Below are positions 35,577 through 43,637 of a stretch of DNA of 64,000 nucleotides, one piece after another (the first letter of the stretch is position 1; each line of letters begins with the position of its first letter). The DNA comes from Streptomyces sp. NBC_00376 (GTDB lineage Bacteria; Actinomycetota; Actinomycetes; Streptomycetales; Streptomycetaceae): positions 2,728,001 to 2,792,000 of the forward strand of contig NZ_CP107960.1 of NCBI RefSeq assembly GCF_036077095.1. Reading direction: 5' to 3'. The translations under genes were made by a program, and so were the position numbers. The notes beneath the pieces are model-generated. The model was not told where the DNA came from and did no database searches. It saw only the letters and a list, made by a program, of their open reading frames with translations.

Positions 35577-35930
35577 ATGACCTCGAAAAAGAGGAATGTT
35601 GTGCGCACGATGGCTGCGGCGCTTGCCGCAGCCGCCGCGTTCACCCTGGCCGGGCCCGCCGGAACCGCTTCCGCCATCGACCACGTGACCTGCGACCCGG
35701 ACGCAGGTTTCCTGAAGATCTGGTCGCACGACGGCAGCGGGCACGACAGCGTGGACTGCTATGCGAATCGCGGGAAAACCAACTTCGGCGGGTGGTGGGT
35801 CGACCAGATCTCCACGGGGAACAACGACGTGAAGTACTACGACGCCAATGGCGACGTGGTGAAAATCCCCCGGTGGTCGAACATCAAATATTCGAACGTG
35901 CCGAAGGTCGATGCCATCGAAATCCTGTAG
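35577..35930 (+). CDS. Streptomyces killer-toxin-like protein (SKLP), beta/gamma-crystallin fold
   Basis: A 117-residue secreted protein. A signal peptide of about 33 residues (cleavage ASA|IDHV) leaves an 84-residue mature form, the length I recall for SKLP, a yeast-killer-toxin-like protein from Streptomyces. It also shares the blocks FLKIWSH, SVDCYANRGKT, FGGWWVDQISTGNND and YYDANGD. The mature part has two Cys (VTCD and DCYA), which may form a disulfide. AAGGGGA ends five bases before ATG. SKLP was reported to be cytotoxic to yeasts and filamentous fungi; activity here is inferred. It lies 140 bases after glgB as a separate unit; the functional link to glucan metabolism is unclear. Confidence 0.82.
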   Translation: MTSKKRNVVRTMAAALAAAAAFTLAGPAGTASAIDHVTCDPDAGFLKIWSHDGSGHDSVDCYANRGKTNFGGWWVDQISTGNNDVKYYDANGDVVKIPRWSNIKYSNVPKVDAIEIL

Positions 35931-35972
35931 GGATTTCCTCAGGGACGTTCCGCAGTCCCGGTCGCGCCCGCC

Positions 35973-36314
35973 TCACGCCGTCTCGAAGACCTCCTCCAGT
36001 TCCTGGAGGAGCTTGCGCCTGGGGCGGGCGCCCACCATCGACTTCACGGGTTCGCCGTCCCGGAACACCATCAGGGTCGGCGCCGCGAGCACCGCGTACC
36101 GGCTCGCGATGCCGGGGCTGGTGTCGATGTCCAGCTGGACGACCTCCATGCGGCCGGCCAGTTCGGTGGCGACGGCGCTGAGCACGGGGGCGAGCTGGCG
36201 GCACGGGCCGCACCAGTCGGCGGTGAACTCGACCAGCACCGGGCCGTCTGCCGCGAGTACCTCGGTGTCGAAGGTGGAGTCGGTGACCTCGGCCACGCCC
36301 TCTGCATGAATCAT
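35973..36314 (-). CDS. Thioredoxin
   Basis: A 113-residue thioredoxin. Active site FTADWCGPCRQLAPVL, cis-Pro loop AAPTLMVFRDGEPV and the usual length. It acts as a cytoplasmic dithiol reductant. The preceding MerR gene's stop is three bases before this ATG, so the two form one operon (MerR first, thioredoxin second) behind a MerR-style dyad. Control by a thiol or electrophile signal is plausible. Confidence 0.95.
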   Translation of the reverse strand: MIHAEGVAEVTDSTFDTEVLAADGPVLVEFTADWCGPCRQLAPVLSAVATELAGRMEVVQLDIDTSPGIASRYAVLAAPTLMVFRDGEPVKSMVGARPRRKLLQELEEVFETA

Positions 36315-36317
36315 CTG

Positions 36318-36722
36318 TCATCCTCCCAGTTCACAACGTGGTTCCGGACCGCCGGGGAGCGCCGCCCCGGCCTCCAGCTCGGCCCTGGCGAGCTGGGCGC
36401 CCACCTCGGCGCGGACCGTCCGGAGCTGTTCGATGAGCGCGTCGAGCTCGCCGAGCTTGCGCCGGTAGACGGCGAGCGAGGCGGGGCAGGCGTCACCGGC
36501 CGGGTGGCCGGCGCGCAGGCACTCGACGAACGGCCGGGTCTCCTCCAGCTCGAACCCGAAGTCCTGCAGGGTCCGGATCTGCTGGACCAGCCGCAGGTCG
36601 TCCTCGTCGTACGCGCGATAGCCGTTGTCGGCCCGCCGGGCCGGCAGCAGTCCGCGGGACTCGTAGTAGCGCAGAGTCCGCGTGGTCGTCCCGGCCCGTT
36701 CGGCCAGCTCCCCGATTCGCAT
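36318..36722 (-). CDS. MerR-family regulator of the adjacent thioredoxin gene
   Basis: A 134-residue MerR protein. DNA-binding part MRIGELAERAGTTTRTLRYY then ESRGLLPARRADNGYRAYDE, with a coiled-coil at about 75-115. Cysteines at VECLRAGHPAGDACPAS and near the C-terminus (EPRCELGG) could sense thiols or metal. A frame eleven codons longer exists (to 36755), but that would place the operator inside the coding region. The start MRIGEL lies 16 bases after a perfect CCTTGACG/CGTCAAGG repeat. Co-transcribed with thioredoxin. Confidence 0.93.
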   Translation of the reverse strand: MRIGELAERAGTTTRTLRYYESRGLLPARRADNGYRAYDEDDLRLVQQIRTLQDFGFELEETRPFVECLRAGHPAGDACPASLAVYRRKLGELDALIEQLRTVRAEVGAQLARAELEAGAALPGGPEPRCELGG

Positions 36723-36737
36723 GTCCTCGACGGTAGA

Positions 36738-36757
36738 CCTTGACGCCGACGTCAAGG
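36738..36757 (-). promoter_or_regulatory. MerR-type operator upstream of merR-trx
   Basis: CCTTGACG, four bases, CGTCAAGG is a perfect 20-bp dyad, 16 bases before the regulator's ATG. TTGACG within it can serve as the -35 of the autoregulated promoter. Confidence 0.72.
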
Positions 36758-36765
36758 CAAGCGCG

Positions 36766-36801
36766 AAGGGGCCGCCGCGGGAGTTCCCGCGACGGCCCCT
36801 T
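36766..36801 (-). terminator. Hairpin after the dicarboxylate symporter gene
   Basis: AAGGGGCCG with CGCGGGA pairs with TCCCGCG and CGGCCCCTT around a two-base loop, with one mismatch, 15 bases after the symporter stop. Confidence 0.8.
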
Positions 36802-36816
36802 TCCGGTGCCCGGTGG

Positions 36817-38175
36817 TTACGCCTTCGCCACCGCGTGCTGCTGTTCGCCGTCGCGCGGCTCCGGGACGCCGTGCACGTCGGCGTCCTGGTTGAGCATCTG
36901 CTCGTTCCACGGGAGCGCGCCGGAGAGCACCTTGTCCACCCGCTCCTTGTCGATCTCCTTGGTCCAGGTGCCGACCAGGACGGTGGCGACCGCGTTGCCC
37001 GCGAAGTTCGTCATGGCGCGGGCCTCGCTCATGAAGCGGTCGATGCCGACGATCAGGCCGACGCCGTCCACCAGGCCGGGGCGGTGCGACTGGAGGCCGC
37101 CCGCGAGGGTGGCCAGGCCCGCGCCGGTGACTCCGGCCGCGCCCTTCGAGGCGACGATCATGAAGAGCAGCAGCGAGACCTGCTCACCGGCGCTCAGCGG
37201 GTCGCCCATCGCGTTGGCGATGAAGAGCGAGGACATCGTGAGGTAGATCGCGGTGCCGTCGAGGTTGAAGGAGTAGCCGGTCGGCACGGTGATGCCGACG
37301 ACCGGGCGGCTGACCCCGAGGTGCTCCATCTTCGCGATGAGCCGGGGCAGGGCCGACTCGGAGGAGGAGGTGGAGAGGATGAGCAGGAACTCGCGGCCCA
37401 GGTACTTCAGCAGGGCGATCAGGTTGACCCCGGCGACCAGCCGCAGGATGGCGCCGAGCACCACGAAGACGAAGATCGCGCAGGTGAGATAGAAGCCGAT
37501 CATGATGATCGCGAGGGACTTCAGCGCGTCCACACCGGTCTCGCCGACCACCGCCGCCATCGCGCCGAACGCGCCGACCGGGGCCGCCCACATGATCATG
37601 GCGAGGATGCGGAAGACGAGGCGCTGGATGTGGCCGATGCCGCGCAGCACCGGTTCGCCGGCCGAGCCCATGGCCTGGAGCGCGAAGCCCGCGAGCAGGG
37701 CGACGAGCAGGGTCTGGAGCACTTCGCCCTCGGTGAAGGCGGAGACGATCGTGGTCGGGATGATGCCGAGCAGGAAGTCGGTGGTGGACTCGCTCGCCCC
37801 GGTCGCCTGCTTCTCACCTGCGGCGCGTACGGCTTCGGTGAGGTGGAGGCCCTGGCCGGGCTCCAGGAGGTTGCCGACGAGCAGGCCGATGGCCAGTGCG
37901 ACGGTCGACATCACCAGGAAGTAGCCGAGGGCGAGGCCGCCGACCGCGCCGACCTTGGCGGCCTTGCGCACCGAGCCGACGCCCAGCACGATCGTGCAGA
38001 AGATGATGGGCGAGATCATCATCTTGATCAGGTTCACGAAGCCGGTGCCGATCGGCTTGAGCTCGACGGCGAATCCCGGGGCCACGAAGCCCACCAGGAT
38101 GCCGAGCGCCACCGCCGCGATCACGGCCAGATACAGATAGTGCGTGCGGTCCCGCTTGGCGGCTGCCACTCCCAC
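36817..38175 (-). CDS. Dicarboxylate:cation symporter (DctA family)
   Basis: A 452-residue transporter of the DAACS family, importing succinate, fumarate or malate with protons or sodium. Family blocks: LKPIGTGFVNLIKMMISPII, the Ser-rich hairpin LLILSTSSSESALPRLI, PTGYSFNLDGTAIYLTMSSL and the substrate-binding TNFAGNAVATVLVGTW. The GTG start has GAGGAG eight bases away; the frame goes far upstream but only as shadow of the divergent kinase gene. Transcription diverges from a DcuS/DcuR-like two-component system 168 bases away, which probably induces it. Confidence 0.95.
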   Translation of the reverse strand: MGVAAAKRDRTHYLYLAVIAAVALGILVGFVAPGFAVELKPIGTGFVNLIKMMISPIIFCTIVLGVGSVRKAAKVGAVGGLALGYFLVMSTVALAIGLLVGNLLEPGQGLHLTEAVRAAGEKQATGASESTTDFLLGIIPTTIVSAFTEGEVLQTLLVALLAGFALQAMGSAGEPVLRGIGHIQRLVFRILAMIMWAAPVGAFGAMAAVVGETGVDALKSLAIIMIGFYLTCAIFVFVVLGAILRLVAGVNLIALLKYLGREFLLILSTSSSESALPRLIAKMEHLGVSRPVVGITVPTGYSFNLDGTAIYLTMSSLFIANAMGDPLSAGEQVSLLLFMIVASKGAAGVTGAGLATLAGGLQSHRPGLVDGVGLIVGIDRFMSEARAMTNFAGNAVATVLVGTWTKEIDKERVDKVLSGALPWNEQMLNQDADVHGVPEPRDGEQQHAVAKA

Positions 38176-38343
38176 GGGGGTTCTCCTCGGCTCGTCCGGA
38201 TCACTCCCCCGTCCCTGGGGGGTGCAAGGGCTGTCCGGCGGATCCGGGCCGGAAAAACCCCTGGTGAATATCTCGCTCCCTGTGACGCCGGTCACCGTTG
38301 CGTGCATTTCGTTCATGTGTTTTCGGCCAGGCAGACTGGTGCC

Positions 38344-40035
38344 ATGCGTCTCCCCCGTCCCCGGACCCGCCCGCGCAGCCTGGCCGGTCAGCTCTTCGCC
38401 ATGCAGGTGGTGCTGGTGGCGGCCGTGGTGGCGGGGTGCGCGTTCTTCGCGTACGTCTCCGGCCGCGCGCAGGCGAAGGAGACCGCGACCCGGCAGGTCA
38501 GGTCGGCCGCGCTGGCGATCGCCGACTCGCCGTCGGTACGGGCGGCGATCGGCACCCCGGACCCGTCCGCCGTGCTTCAGCCGTACGCGGAGCAGGTCCG
38601 CAGGGACACCGGGATCACCTTCGTCACGATCATGTCCCCGGAGCGGGTCCGCTGGACGCACCCGGACGCCGACCGGATCGGTGAGACGTTCCTCGGGCAC
38701 ACCGCGCGGGCGCTGCGCGGCGAGACGTTCACGGAGACGTACACCGGCACACTCGGCCCCTCGATCCGGGTCGTCACCCCGGTCCGGGACGGCTCCCGGA
38801 TCATCGGGCTGGTCAGTGCGGGCATCACGGTCGAGCGGGTCTCCTCGCAGGTGCGGGCGCAGCTCGGGGCGCTGGGTCTGGCGGCGGGCGGGGCGCTCGC
38901 GCTCGGCGGCATCGGCACGTATGTGATCAACGCCCGGCTGCGTCGGCACACGCACGGCATGAACGCCGCCGAGCTGAGCCGAATGCACGACTACCACCAG
39001 GCCACGCTGCACGCGGTGCGCGAGGGGCTGCTGATGCTCGACGGACGGCGCCGGATCGCGCTGATCAACGACGCGGGCCGGGAGCTGCTCGGTCTGGGGC
39101 CGGGTGCGGTGGGGCGCAGGGTCGCCGAGCTTGAGCTGCCGGCGCCGCTGACCGGTGCGCTGCTCGCCTCCGAGGAGCGGGTCGACGAACTGCATCTGAC
39201 GGCGGACCGGGTGATCGTGGTCAACACCCGTCCGGTGGTGGGCGGGGAGCAGCGCGGCACCGTCGTGACGCTGCGCGATCACACGGAACTCCAGGCGCTT
39301 TCAGGTGAGTTGGACTCCGAGCGGGGGTTCACCCAGGCGTTGCGCTCGCAGGCGCACGAGGCGGCGAACCGGCTGCACACCGTCGTCTCGCTGATCGAAC
39401 TGGGCCGGGCCGAGGAGGCGGTGGGCTTCGCCACCGCCGAGCTGGAACTGGCCCAGGCCCTCACCGACCGGGTGGTGGGAGCGGTCGCCGAACCGGTGCT
39501 GGCCGCGCTGCTGCTCGGCAAGGCGGCGCAGGCGAACGAAAGGGGGGTGGAGCTGGTGCTCGCGGACGACAGCCTGATCGACGACGGCGACCTGCCGGCG
39601 ACACTGTCGCACCGGGATCTGGTGACGATCCTCGGCAATCTGATCGACAACGCGGTGGACGCGGCGTCGGAGGCGGTGACCGGTGTGCCGGGCACCGGGT
39701 CCGTGCCCGGCCAGCGGGGAGCGGGGAACGGGCGGGCCACCCGTGCCCGGGTCACCGTCACCGCGCTGGCCGGGGAGGGCGAACTGCTGCTGCGGGTCGC
39801 CGACACCGGGGCCGGGATCGATCCGGCGGACGCCGCCGAGGTGTTCGAGCGGGGCTGGTCGACGCATGGAGCGGGCCGGGGCATCGGGCTCGCCCTCGTA
39901 CAGCAGGCGGTGCACCGCAACGGCGGCACGGTCGCCCTGGACGGCGGGGCGGACGGCGGGGCGCGCTTCACCGTGCGGCTGCCGCTGGCCTTCGCCGGGC
40001 CCACGACGCACACCACGAAGGAGGCCACGGCGTGA
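38344..40035 (+). CDS. DcuS/CitA-type sensor histidine kinase
   Basis: A 563-residue sensor. Membrane helix about 20-40, then a periplasmic-type PASTA-free sensor (about 41-175, CitA/DcuS-like, with VTIMSPERVRWTHPDADRIG), a second helix (LAAGGALALGGIGTYVI), a cytoplasmic PAS domain (LHAVREGLLMLDGRRRIALI) and the kinase core. The DHp His is in QAHEAANRLHTVVSLIEL, the N-box is GNLIDNAVDAAS and the G-boxes are VADTGAGID and GRGIGLALVQQAV. Start MRLPRPRTRPRS. It diverges from dctA and overlaps its regulator gene by four bases (GTGA). Sensing of an external C4-dicarboxylate or citrate is the expected role. Confidence 0.95.
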   Translation: MRLPRPRTRPRSLAGQLFAMQVVLVAAVVAGCAFFAYVSGRAQAKETATRQVRSAALAIADSPSVRAAIGTPDPSAVLQPYAEQVRRDTGITFVTIMSPERVRWTHPDADRIGETFLGHTARALRGETFTETYTGTLGPSIRVVTPVRDGSRIIGLVSAGITVERVSSQVRAQLGALGLAAGGALALGGIGTYVINARLRRHTHGMNAAELSRMHDYHQATLHAVREGLLMLDGRRRIALINDAGRELLGLGPGAVGRRVAELELPAPLTGALLASEERVDELHLTADRVIVVNTRPVVGGEQRGTVVTLRDHTELQALSGELDSERGFTQALRSQAHEAANRLHTVVSLIELGRAEEAVGFATAELELAQALTDRVVGAVAEPVLAALLLGKAAQANERGVELVLADDSLIDDGDLPATLSHRDLVTILGNLIDNAVDAASEAVTGVPGTGSVPGQRGAGNGRATRARVTVTALAGEGELLLRVADTGAGIDPADAAEVFERGWSTHGAGRGIGLALVQQAVHRNGGTVALDGGADGGARFTVRLPLAFAGPTTHTTKEATA

Positions 40036-40706
40036 TCCGGGTACTGATCGTCGAGGACGATCCCGTCGCCGCCGACGCCCACCGGCTGTACGTGGGCCGT
40101 GTCCCCGGATTCACGGTGGCGGCCGTCGCGCATTCGCGGGCGGAGGCGGTGCGGGCGCTGGAGCGTACCCCGGTCGATCTGCTGCTCCTGGATCTGTACC
40201 TGCCCGACGGACACGGTCTGCAACTGCTGCGCTCGCTGCGCGCGGCCGGGCACTCGGCGGATGTCATCGCGGTGACGTCGGCGCGCGATCTGGCGGTGGT
40301 CCGGGAGGGGGTGTCGCTCGGGGTCGTCCAGTACGTGCTGAAGCCGTTCACCTTCGCCACCCTGCGCGACCGGCTGGTGCGCTACGCGGAGTTCAGGGCG
40401 GCGGCCGGTGAGGCGAGCGGCCAGGACGAGGTGGACCGGGCGATCGGCGTACTGCGCGCCCCGCAGCCGGCCCGGCTGCCGAAGGGGCTGAGCAGCCCGA
40501 CGCTGGAGGCCGTCACCCGCGCCCTGCGGGCCGCCCCGGACGGGGTGACGGCGGCGGCGGCCGGGGAGGAGCTGGGCATCTCGCGGATCACCGCGCGCCG
40601 TTATCTGGAGCATCTGGTGACGGTGGGGCGCGCGGTGCGCAGTCCGCAGTACGGCCAGATCGGGCGCCCGGAGCTGCACTACCGGTGGGTGACCCGCAAC
40701 GGCTGA
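40032..40706 (+). CDS. DcuR/CitB-type response regulator
   Basis: A 224-residue regulator. Receiver: IVEDDPVAADAHRLYV, phospho-Asp in DLLLLDLYLPDGHG, Lys in YVLKPFTF. The C-terminus is an HTH (VTAAAAGEELGISRITARRY, LEHLVTVGRA) of the CitB group. It starts with GTG overlapping the kinase stop. Likely target: the divergent dicarboxylate symporter gene. Confidence 0.95.
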   Translation: MIRVLIVEDDPVAADAHRLYVGRVPGFTVAAVAHSRAEAVRALERTPVDLLLLDLYLPDGHGLQLLRSLRAAGHSADVIAVTSARDLAVVREGVSLGVVQYVLKPFTFATLRDRLVRYAEFRAAAGEASGQDEVDRAIGVLRAPQPARLPKGLSSPTLEAVTRALRAAPDGVTAAAAGEELGISRITARRYLEHLVTVGRAVRSPQYGQIGRPELHYRWVTRNG

Positions 40707-40786
40707 CGGAGCGACGGCACCCGGGCCCGCGTCCTCGCCGACTCGACGTGGACGCGGGCGCGGACGGCGGTGTTCGCCCGGCCGCC

Positions 40787-42046
40787 TCAGTGCTCCTGGA
40801 ACAACGACCGGGCGTGGCTCAGGCCGTACCTGGCGACATCGGTGCCCACTTCGACCCCGGCCTCGTCCGCGAGTCGGGTGTGGATGCCCAGCCAGACCCG
40901 CGCGTCCATGTTCTCCAGCGTGAGCTGGTGCCATGCGGTGTACTTACGGACGACGCCCGGTGCTGTGCCGCTGGTCAGGGTGAACGGGGCCGTGCGCGGT
41001 CCCACGAGGGCGGTGAGAACGGTTTCCGTCGCGCCCGCGTAGGTGTTGTGGCCGCTGGGGTAGTCCGGGTGCGCCGGGGTGGTGTGCAACGGAGTCCATG
41101 ACGGGTCGGCAGCCATGTCGCCGACGCCGGCCCGGATCGCGGTGACGGGGCGCCACAGCGGGTAGGTGTACTTGCTGTCGGAGGTGGCGATCTGGGTGTC
41201 CACCAATGTGGCGTGGGCCAGGGCGACGAGTTCGGCCTGCTTGGCCGGCGACTGGTGGGACGCGGCGGCGAGCGCGACGCGAATCGGCTTGGTCCACAGG
41301 GCGAGCGACGAGTCGAACCAGAAGTTGGCCGTGTCGGTCTGCCGCGCGGTGCGCGCGGTGCTGTTCAGCTCGCCGAAGTCCCGGACCTCCTTCAGGTCGG
41401 TCCGGTACCGCTCGGACGTCGGAGCGGGCGGCGCGGGCAGCCGGAACTGGTCGGCGCTCTTCAGCAGGAAGGGCCGGGCGAACCGGCTGCCGTTCTGGAT
41501 GGCGGGCGCGAACGCGGGCGGGGTGGGCTGCCAGACGCCCGGCGCGGCCGGCGGCACGGTGAAGGGGGCGTTCACGGAGGCCGCGTCGAGGCCGTCGCCC
41601 TCGCGGTCGTGCAGGACCTCCAGCGCCTGGCGTTCGCCCGCCGCGACGCCCAGGGTCTCGGCCGGGCCGTCGGGGGTCCGGTCCAGGGTCTCCCGCAGGG
41701 CGGCATCCAGCTCCGGGGCACGGGTGGGCGCCAGCTCGACCAGGGCACGGTGCACCGCGGCGGCCAGCGCCGCGTCCTGGTAGTCCCCGCGGTCGACCCC
41801 GGACGGCACATGCTGCAGGGCCCGCGCCGCCGCGATCCAGCTGATCGCCCAGGTGCGGTTGTTGGTCACCGGAGGCAGCGCCGATCCGGCCGTCGCGATC
41901 GTGTCGGCCGTGGTGTCGTACCAGGCGAGCGCCACGGAGGTGCGGTCGTGCCCGGACGCAGGGGCGGCGACGCCCGGCGCCGCGCCGGAGGCGACCAGCA
42001 GTGCCGTGGAGGCCGCCAGGGCCGCACGGGTCTTCGAAATTTTCAC
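40787..42046 (-). CDS. Secreted vanadium-haloperoxidase/PAP2-family protein
   Basis: A 419-residue exported protein with a signal peptide (about 1-28, MKISKTRAALAASTALLVAS). The vanadate/phosphate pocket is recognisable: KYTYPLWRPVTAIR (Lys and Arg-Pro, about 292-300), YPSGHNTYAG (about 329-338) and ARVWLGIHTRLADEAG (about 385-400; the usual Ser before Arg is Ala). Members are either halide-oxidising vanadium haloperoxidases or acid phosphatases; sequence alone does not decide. GTG start with AGGAG. It follows the EF-hand protein gene in one operon under an ECF-type promoter. Confidence 0.9.
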   Translation of the reverse strand: MKISKTRAALAASTALLVASGAAPGVAAPASGHDRTSVALAWYDTTADTIATAGSALPPVTNNRTWAISWIAAARALQHVPSGVDRGDYQDAALAAAVHRALVELAPTRAPELDAALRETLDRTPDGPAETLGVAAGERQALEVLHDREGDGLDAASVNAPFTVPPAAPGVWQPTPPAFAPAIQNGSRFARPFLLKSADQFRLPAPPAPTSERYRTDLKEVRDFGELNSTARTARQTDTANFWFDSSLALWTKPIRVALAAASHQSPAKQAELVALAHATLVDTQIATSDSKYTYPLWRPVTAIRAGVGDMAADPSWTPLHTTPAHPDYPSGHNTYAGATETVLTALVGPRTAPFTLTSGTAPGVVRKYTAWHQLTLENMDARVWLGIHTRLADEAGVEVGTDVARYGLSHARSLFQEH

Positions 42047-42114
42047 GGGAGCAGCTCCTGATGGTGGGGTGGGGCCGGATGCCGGCAGCGGCGTTCCTCC
42101 TGACCCGGTGGTGT

Positions 42115-42807
42115 TCAGGCGGGGTCGGCGGCGATGTGGAAGGGGACGGTGACGATGTTGGAGGCGACGCCCATCCGTTCCAGGTCCTTGGCGCCGATCT
42201 TCCCGTCGCCGTCGAGATCCTTCACGACGGCGGGTGCGTCGTTGTAGATGCCGTCGTGGTCGAGGTCGTCGACGACCGCCACGGTCAGAGTGGTGTCGAC
42301 GTTCTGCCCCACGATGGGGGCGCCGACGATCCAGGTGTCCCACAGCTCGGTCGTGTGCGGGGTGCGGTCGGTGACGCCGGAGAGGTTGAACAGATTGGCC
42401 AGGTTGGTACCCGGCCCGGAGAAGCCGGGGAGGGTGCTGTTGGTGGTGGAGTCCAGCACGACCAGTCCAGGGACCTTTTCGTCCCGGCCGGTGGAGAACG
42501 TACCGGGGAAGGGGGCGGTGTCGTTGTGCGCGGCAGGGCCGGTGAGCTGGAGCCCGTTGTAGCCGGTCTGGGCCAGGGTCTTGCCCCGGAAGGAGAGCTT
42601 CAGGTCCACGATCCAGCCCTTGCCCTCCACGCCCGCGTTGTCCCCGCGCTCGGGCGCGACGACCTTCACCTTGACCGGGTGCTTCGCGGCGGAGGGCCTG
42701 TCCAGGCTCGACGCGTTCGCGCTGGACAGTCCGAAGGCCGTGGCGCCGAGGCCGAGGATCACGGCCGCACTCGCACCGAGGGTCCAGCCGAGCTTGTTGT
42801 TCCTCAT
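42115..42807 (-). CDS. Secreted protein with EF-hand calcium-binding loop
   Basis: A 230-residue exported protein of no family I can name. Signal peptide about 1-33 (LGASAAVILGLGATAFGLSS), then a beta-rich region. Near the C-terminus are two Asp-rich loops: DDLDHDGIYNDAP and the canonical EF loop DLDGDGKIGAKDLE. This suggests a calcium-dependent surface or extracellular protein. AGGAGAACAAGTC precedes ATG. First gene of an operon with the haloperoxidase-like gene (68-base gap). A promoter with TGAACC, 16 bases and CGTACAC lies 37 bases upstream, matching that of the divergent sigma factor gene. Confidence 0.82.
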   Translation of the reverse strand: MRNNKLGWTLGASAAVILGLGATAFGLSSANASSLDRPSAAKHPVKVKVVAPERGDNAGVEGKGWIVDLKLSFRGKTLAQTGYNGLQLTGPAAHNDTAPFPGTFSTGRDEKVPGLVVLDSTTNSTLPGFSGPGTNLANLFNLSGVTDRTPHTTELWDTWIVGAPIVGQNVDTTLTVAVVDDLDHDGIYNDAPAVVKDLDGDGKIGAKDLERMGVASNIVTVPFHIAADPA

Positions 42808-42843
42808 GACTTGTTCTCCTGAGTGTCGGGGGCTTGCGGCCAG

Positions 42844-42872
42844 GTGTACGACCGCCTGTCGCACCCGGTTCA
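42844..42872 (-). promoter_or_regulatory. ECF-type promoter for the EF-hand/haloperoxidase operon
   Basis: On the minus strand: TGAACC (-35), 16 bases, CGTACAC (-10). Spacing and both boxes match the element facing the other way at 42882-42910. It ends 37 bases before the EF-hand gene ATG. Confidence 0.65.
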
Positions 42873-42881
42873 ATCCGCGGG

Positions 42882-42910
42882 TGAACTCGGACCCCCCGCT
42901 CGTCGTACAC
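42882..42910 (+). promoter_or_regulatory. ECF-type promoter toward the sigma/anti-sigma genes
   Basis: On the plus strand: TGAACT (-35), 16 bases, CGTACAC (-10). It is back to back with the minus-strand copy, ten bases apart. It implies autoregulation by the sigma factor encoded at 43128 and a leader of about 210 bases if that start is right, or about 100 if translation begins at ATG 43017. Confidence 0.65.
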
Positions 42911-43127
42911 GTAGCTGCGAGGCGCACGATCAGTGCCTCAGGACACCAGAAGCCGCAGGTCGCAGCCGTCCTCCAAGACGGCTCAGCCGATGCGGTCAGG
43001 TATGGAAGTGAGTCGGATGGACCGGATCCGGTTCCGCGCCGCCCCGGGGCGCGGACTGTCAGCCGCCCGCGGTTCGGGCCCGGCGGTGCTCCGAGCGACC
43101 CCAGCCCGCGAGACGAGGACATCGAGC

Positions 43128-43637
43128 GTGACGCCGGACGAGCAGTTGATGACTGCGTTGTACACCGAGCACCACGATGTGCTGCTCTCCTTCGTGCGCA
43201 GGTACGTGCGCAGCCCTGAGCAGGCGGAGGACATGGTGCAGGAGACTCTGTTGCGGGCATGGCGCAGCATCGACAGGATCGAACCGAGCCAGGTCACCAT
43301 CCGCTCCTATCTCTTCACGATCGCCCGCAACGTGCTCACCGACAGCTGGCGTGCCGAGCAGCGGCGTCCGGAACCGCTCTACGACGACGAGGCGCTCGCG
43401 GCCGTACCTTCTGCCGATGACGTGGAGGCGGCGCTGGAGGGCCACGTGATCACCGCGGCGCTGGAACGCCTGTCCGGCGAGCACCGTGATGTGATCCAGG
43501 CTCTGTACTTCGAGGGGCTGACCGTTGCCGAGTCCGCGTCACGACTCACGATCCCGGAGGGAACGGTCAAGTCCCGCGCCTACTACGCCGTACGCAACCT
43601 GCGCGCAGCCTTTGAAGAAATGGGAGTTCTGCGGTGA
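43128..43637 (+). CDS. ECF-type RNA polymerase sigma factor (SigK/SigL-like)
   Basis: A 169-residue group IV sigma factor. Region 2: LYTEHHDVLLSFVRRYVRSP, EQAEDMVQETLLRAWRSID. Region 4: RLSGEHRDVIQALYFEGLTV, ASRLTIPEGTVKSRAYYAVR. The start GTG at 43128 (VTPDEQLM) fits the family; ATG 43017, with GGAAGTGAG upstream and acceptable codon use, would add 37 residues and agrees better with the mapped promoter-like element. The stop overlaps the anti-sigma gene (GTGA). Likely controls itself and the divergent EF-hand/haloperoxidase operon. Confidence 0.93.
   Translation: MTPDEQLMTALYTEHHDVLLSFVRRYVRSPEQAEDMVQETLLRAWRSIDRIEPSQVTIRSYLFTIARNVLTDSWRAEQRRPEPLYDDEALAAVPSADDVEAALEGHVITAALERLSGEHRDVIQALYFEGLTVAESASRLTIPEGTVKSRAYYAVRNLRAAFEEMGVLR

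Noticed and set aside
36682..38343. Long plus-strand extension in frame with the DcuS-type kinase
   Set aside because: It lies opposite dctA and is Asp/Gly/His/Arg-rich shadow; the kinase begins at MRLPRPRTRPRS.
40787..42046. Reading the VHPO-like gene as a definite chloroperoxidase
   Set aside because: The pocket motifs are shared with PAP2 acid phosphatases and the Ser of the third motif is Ala, so halide oxidation is not assured.
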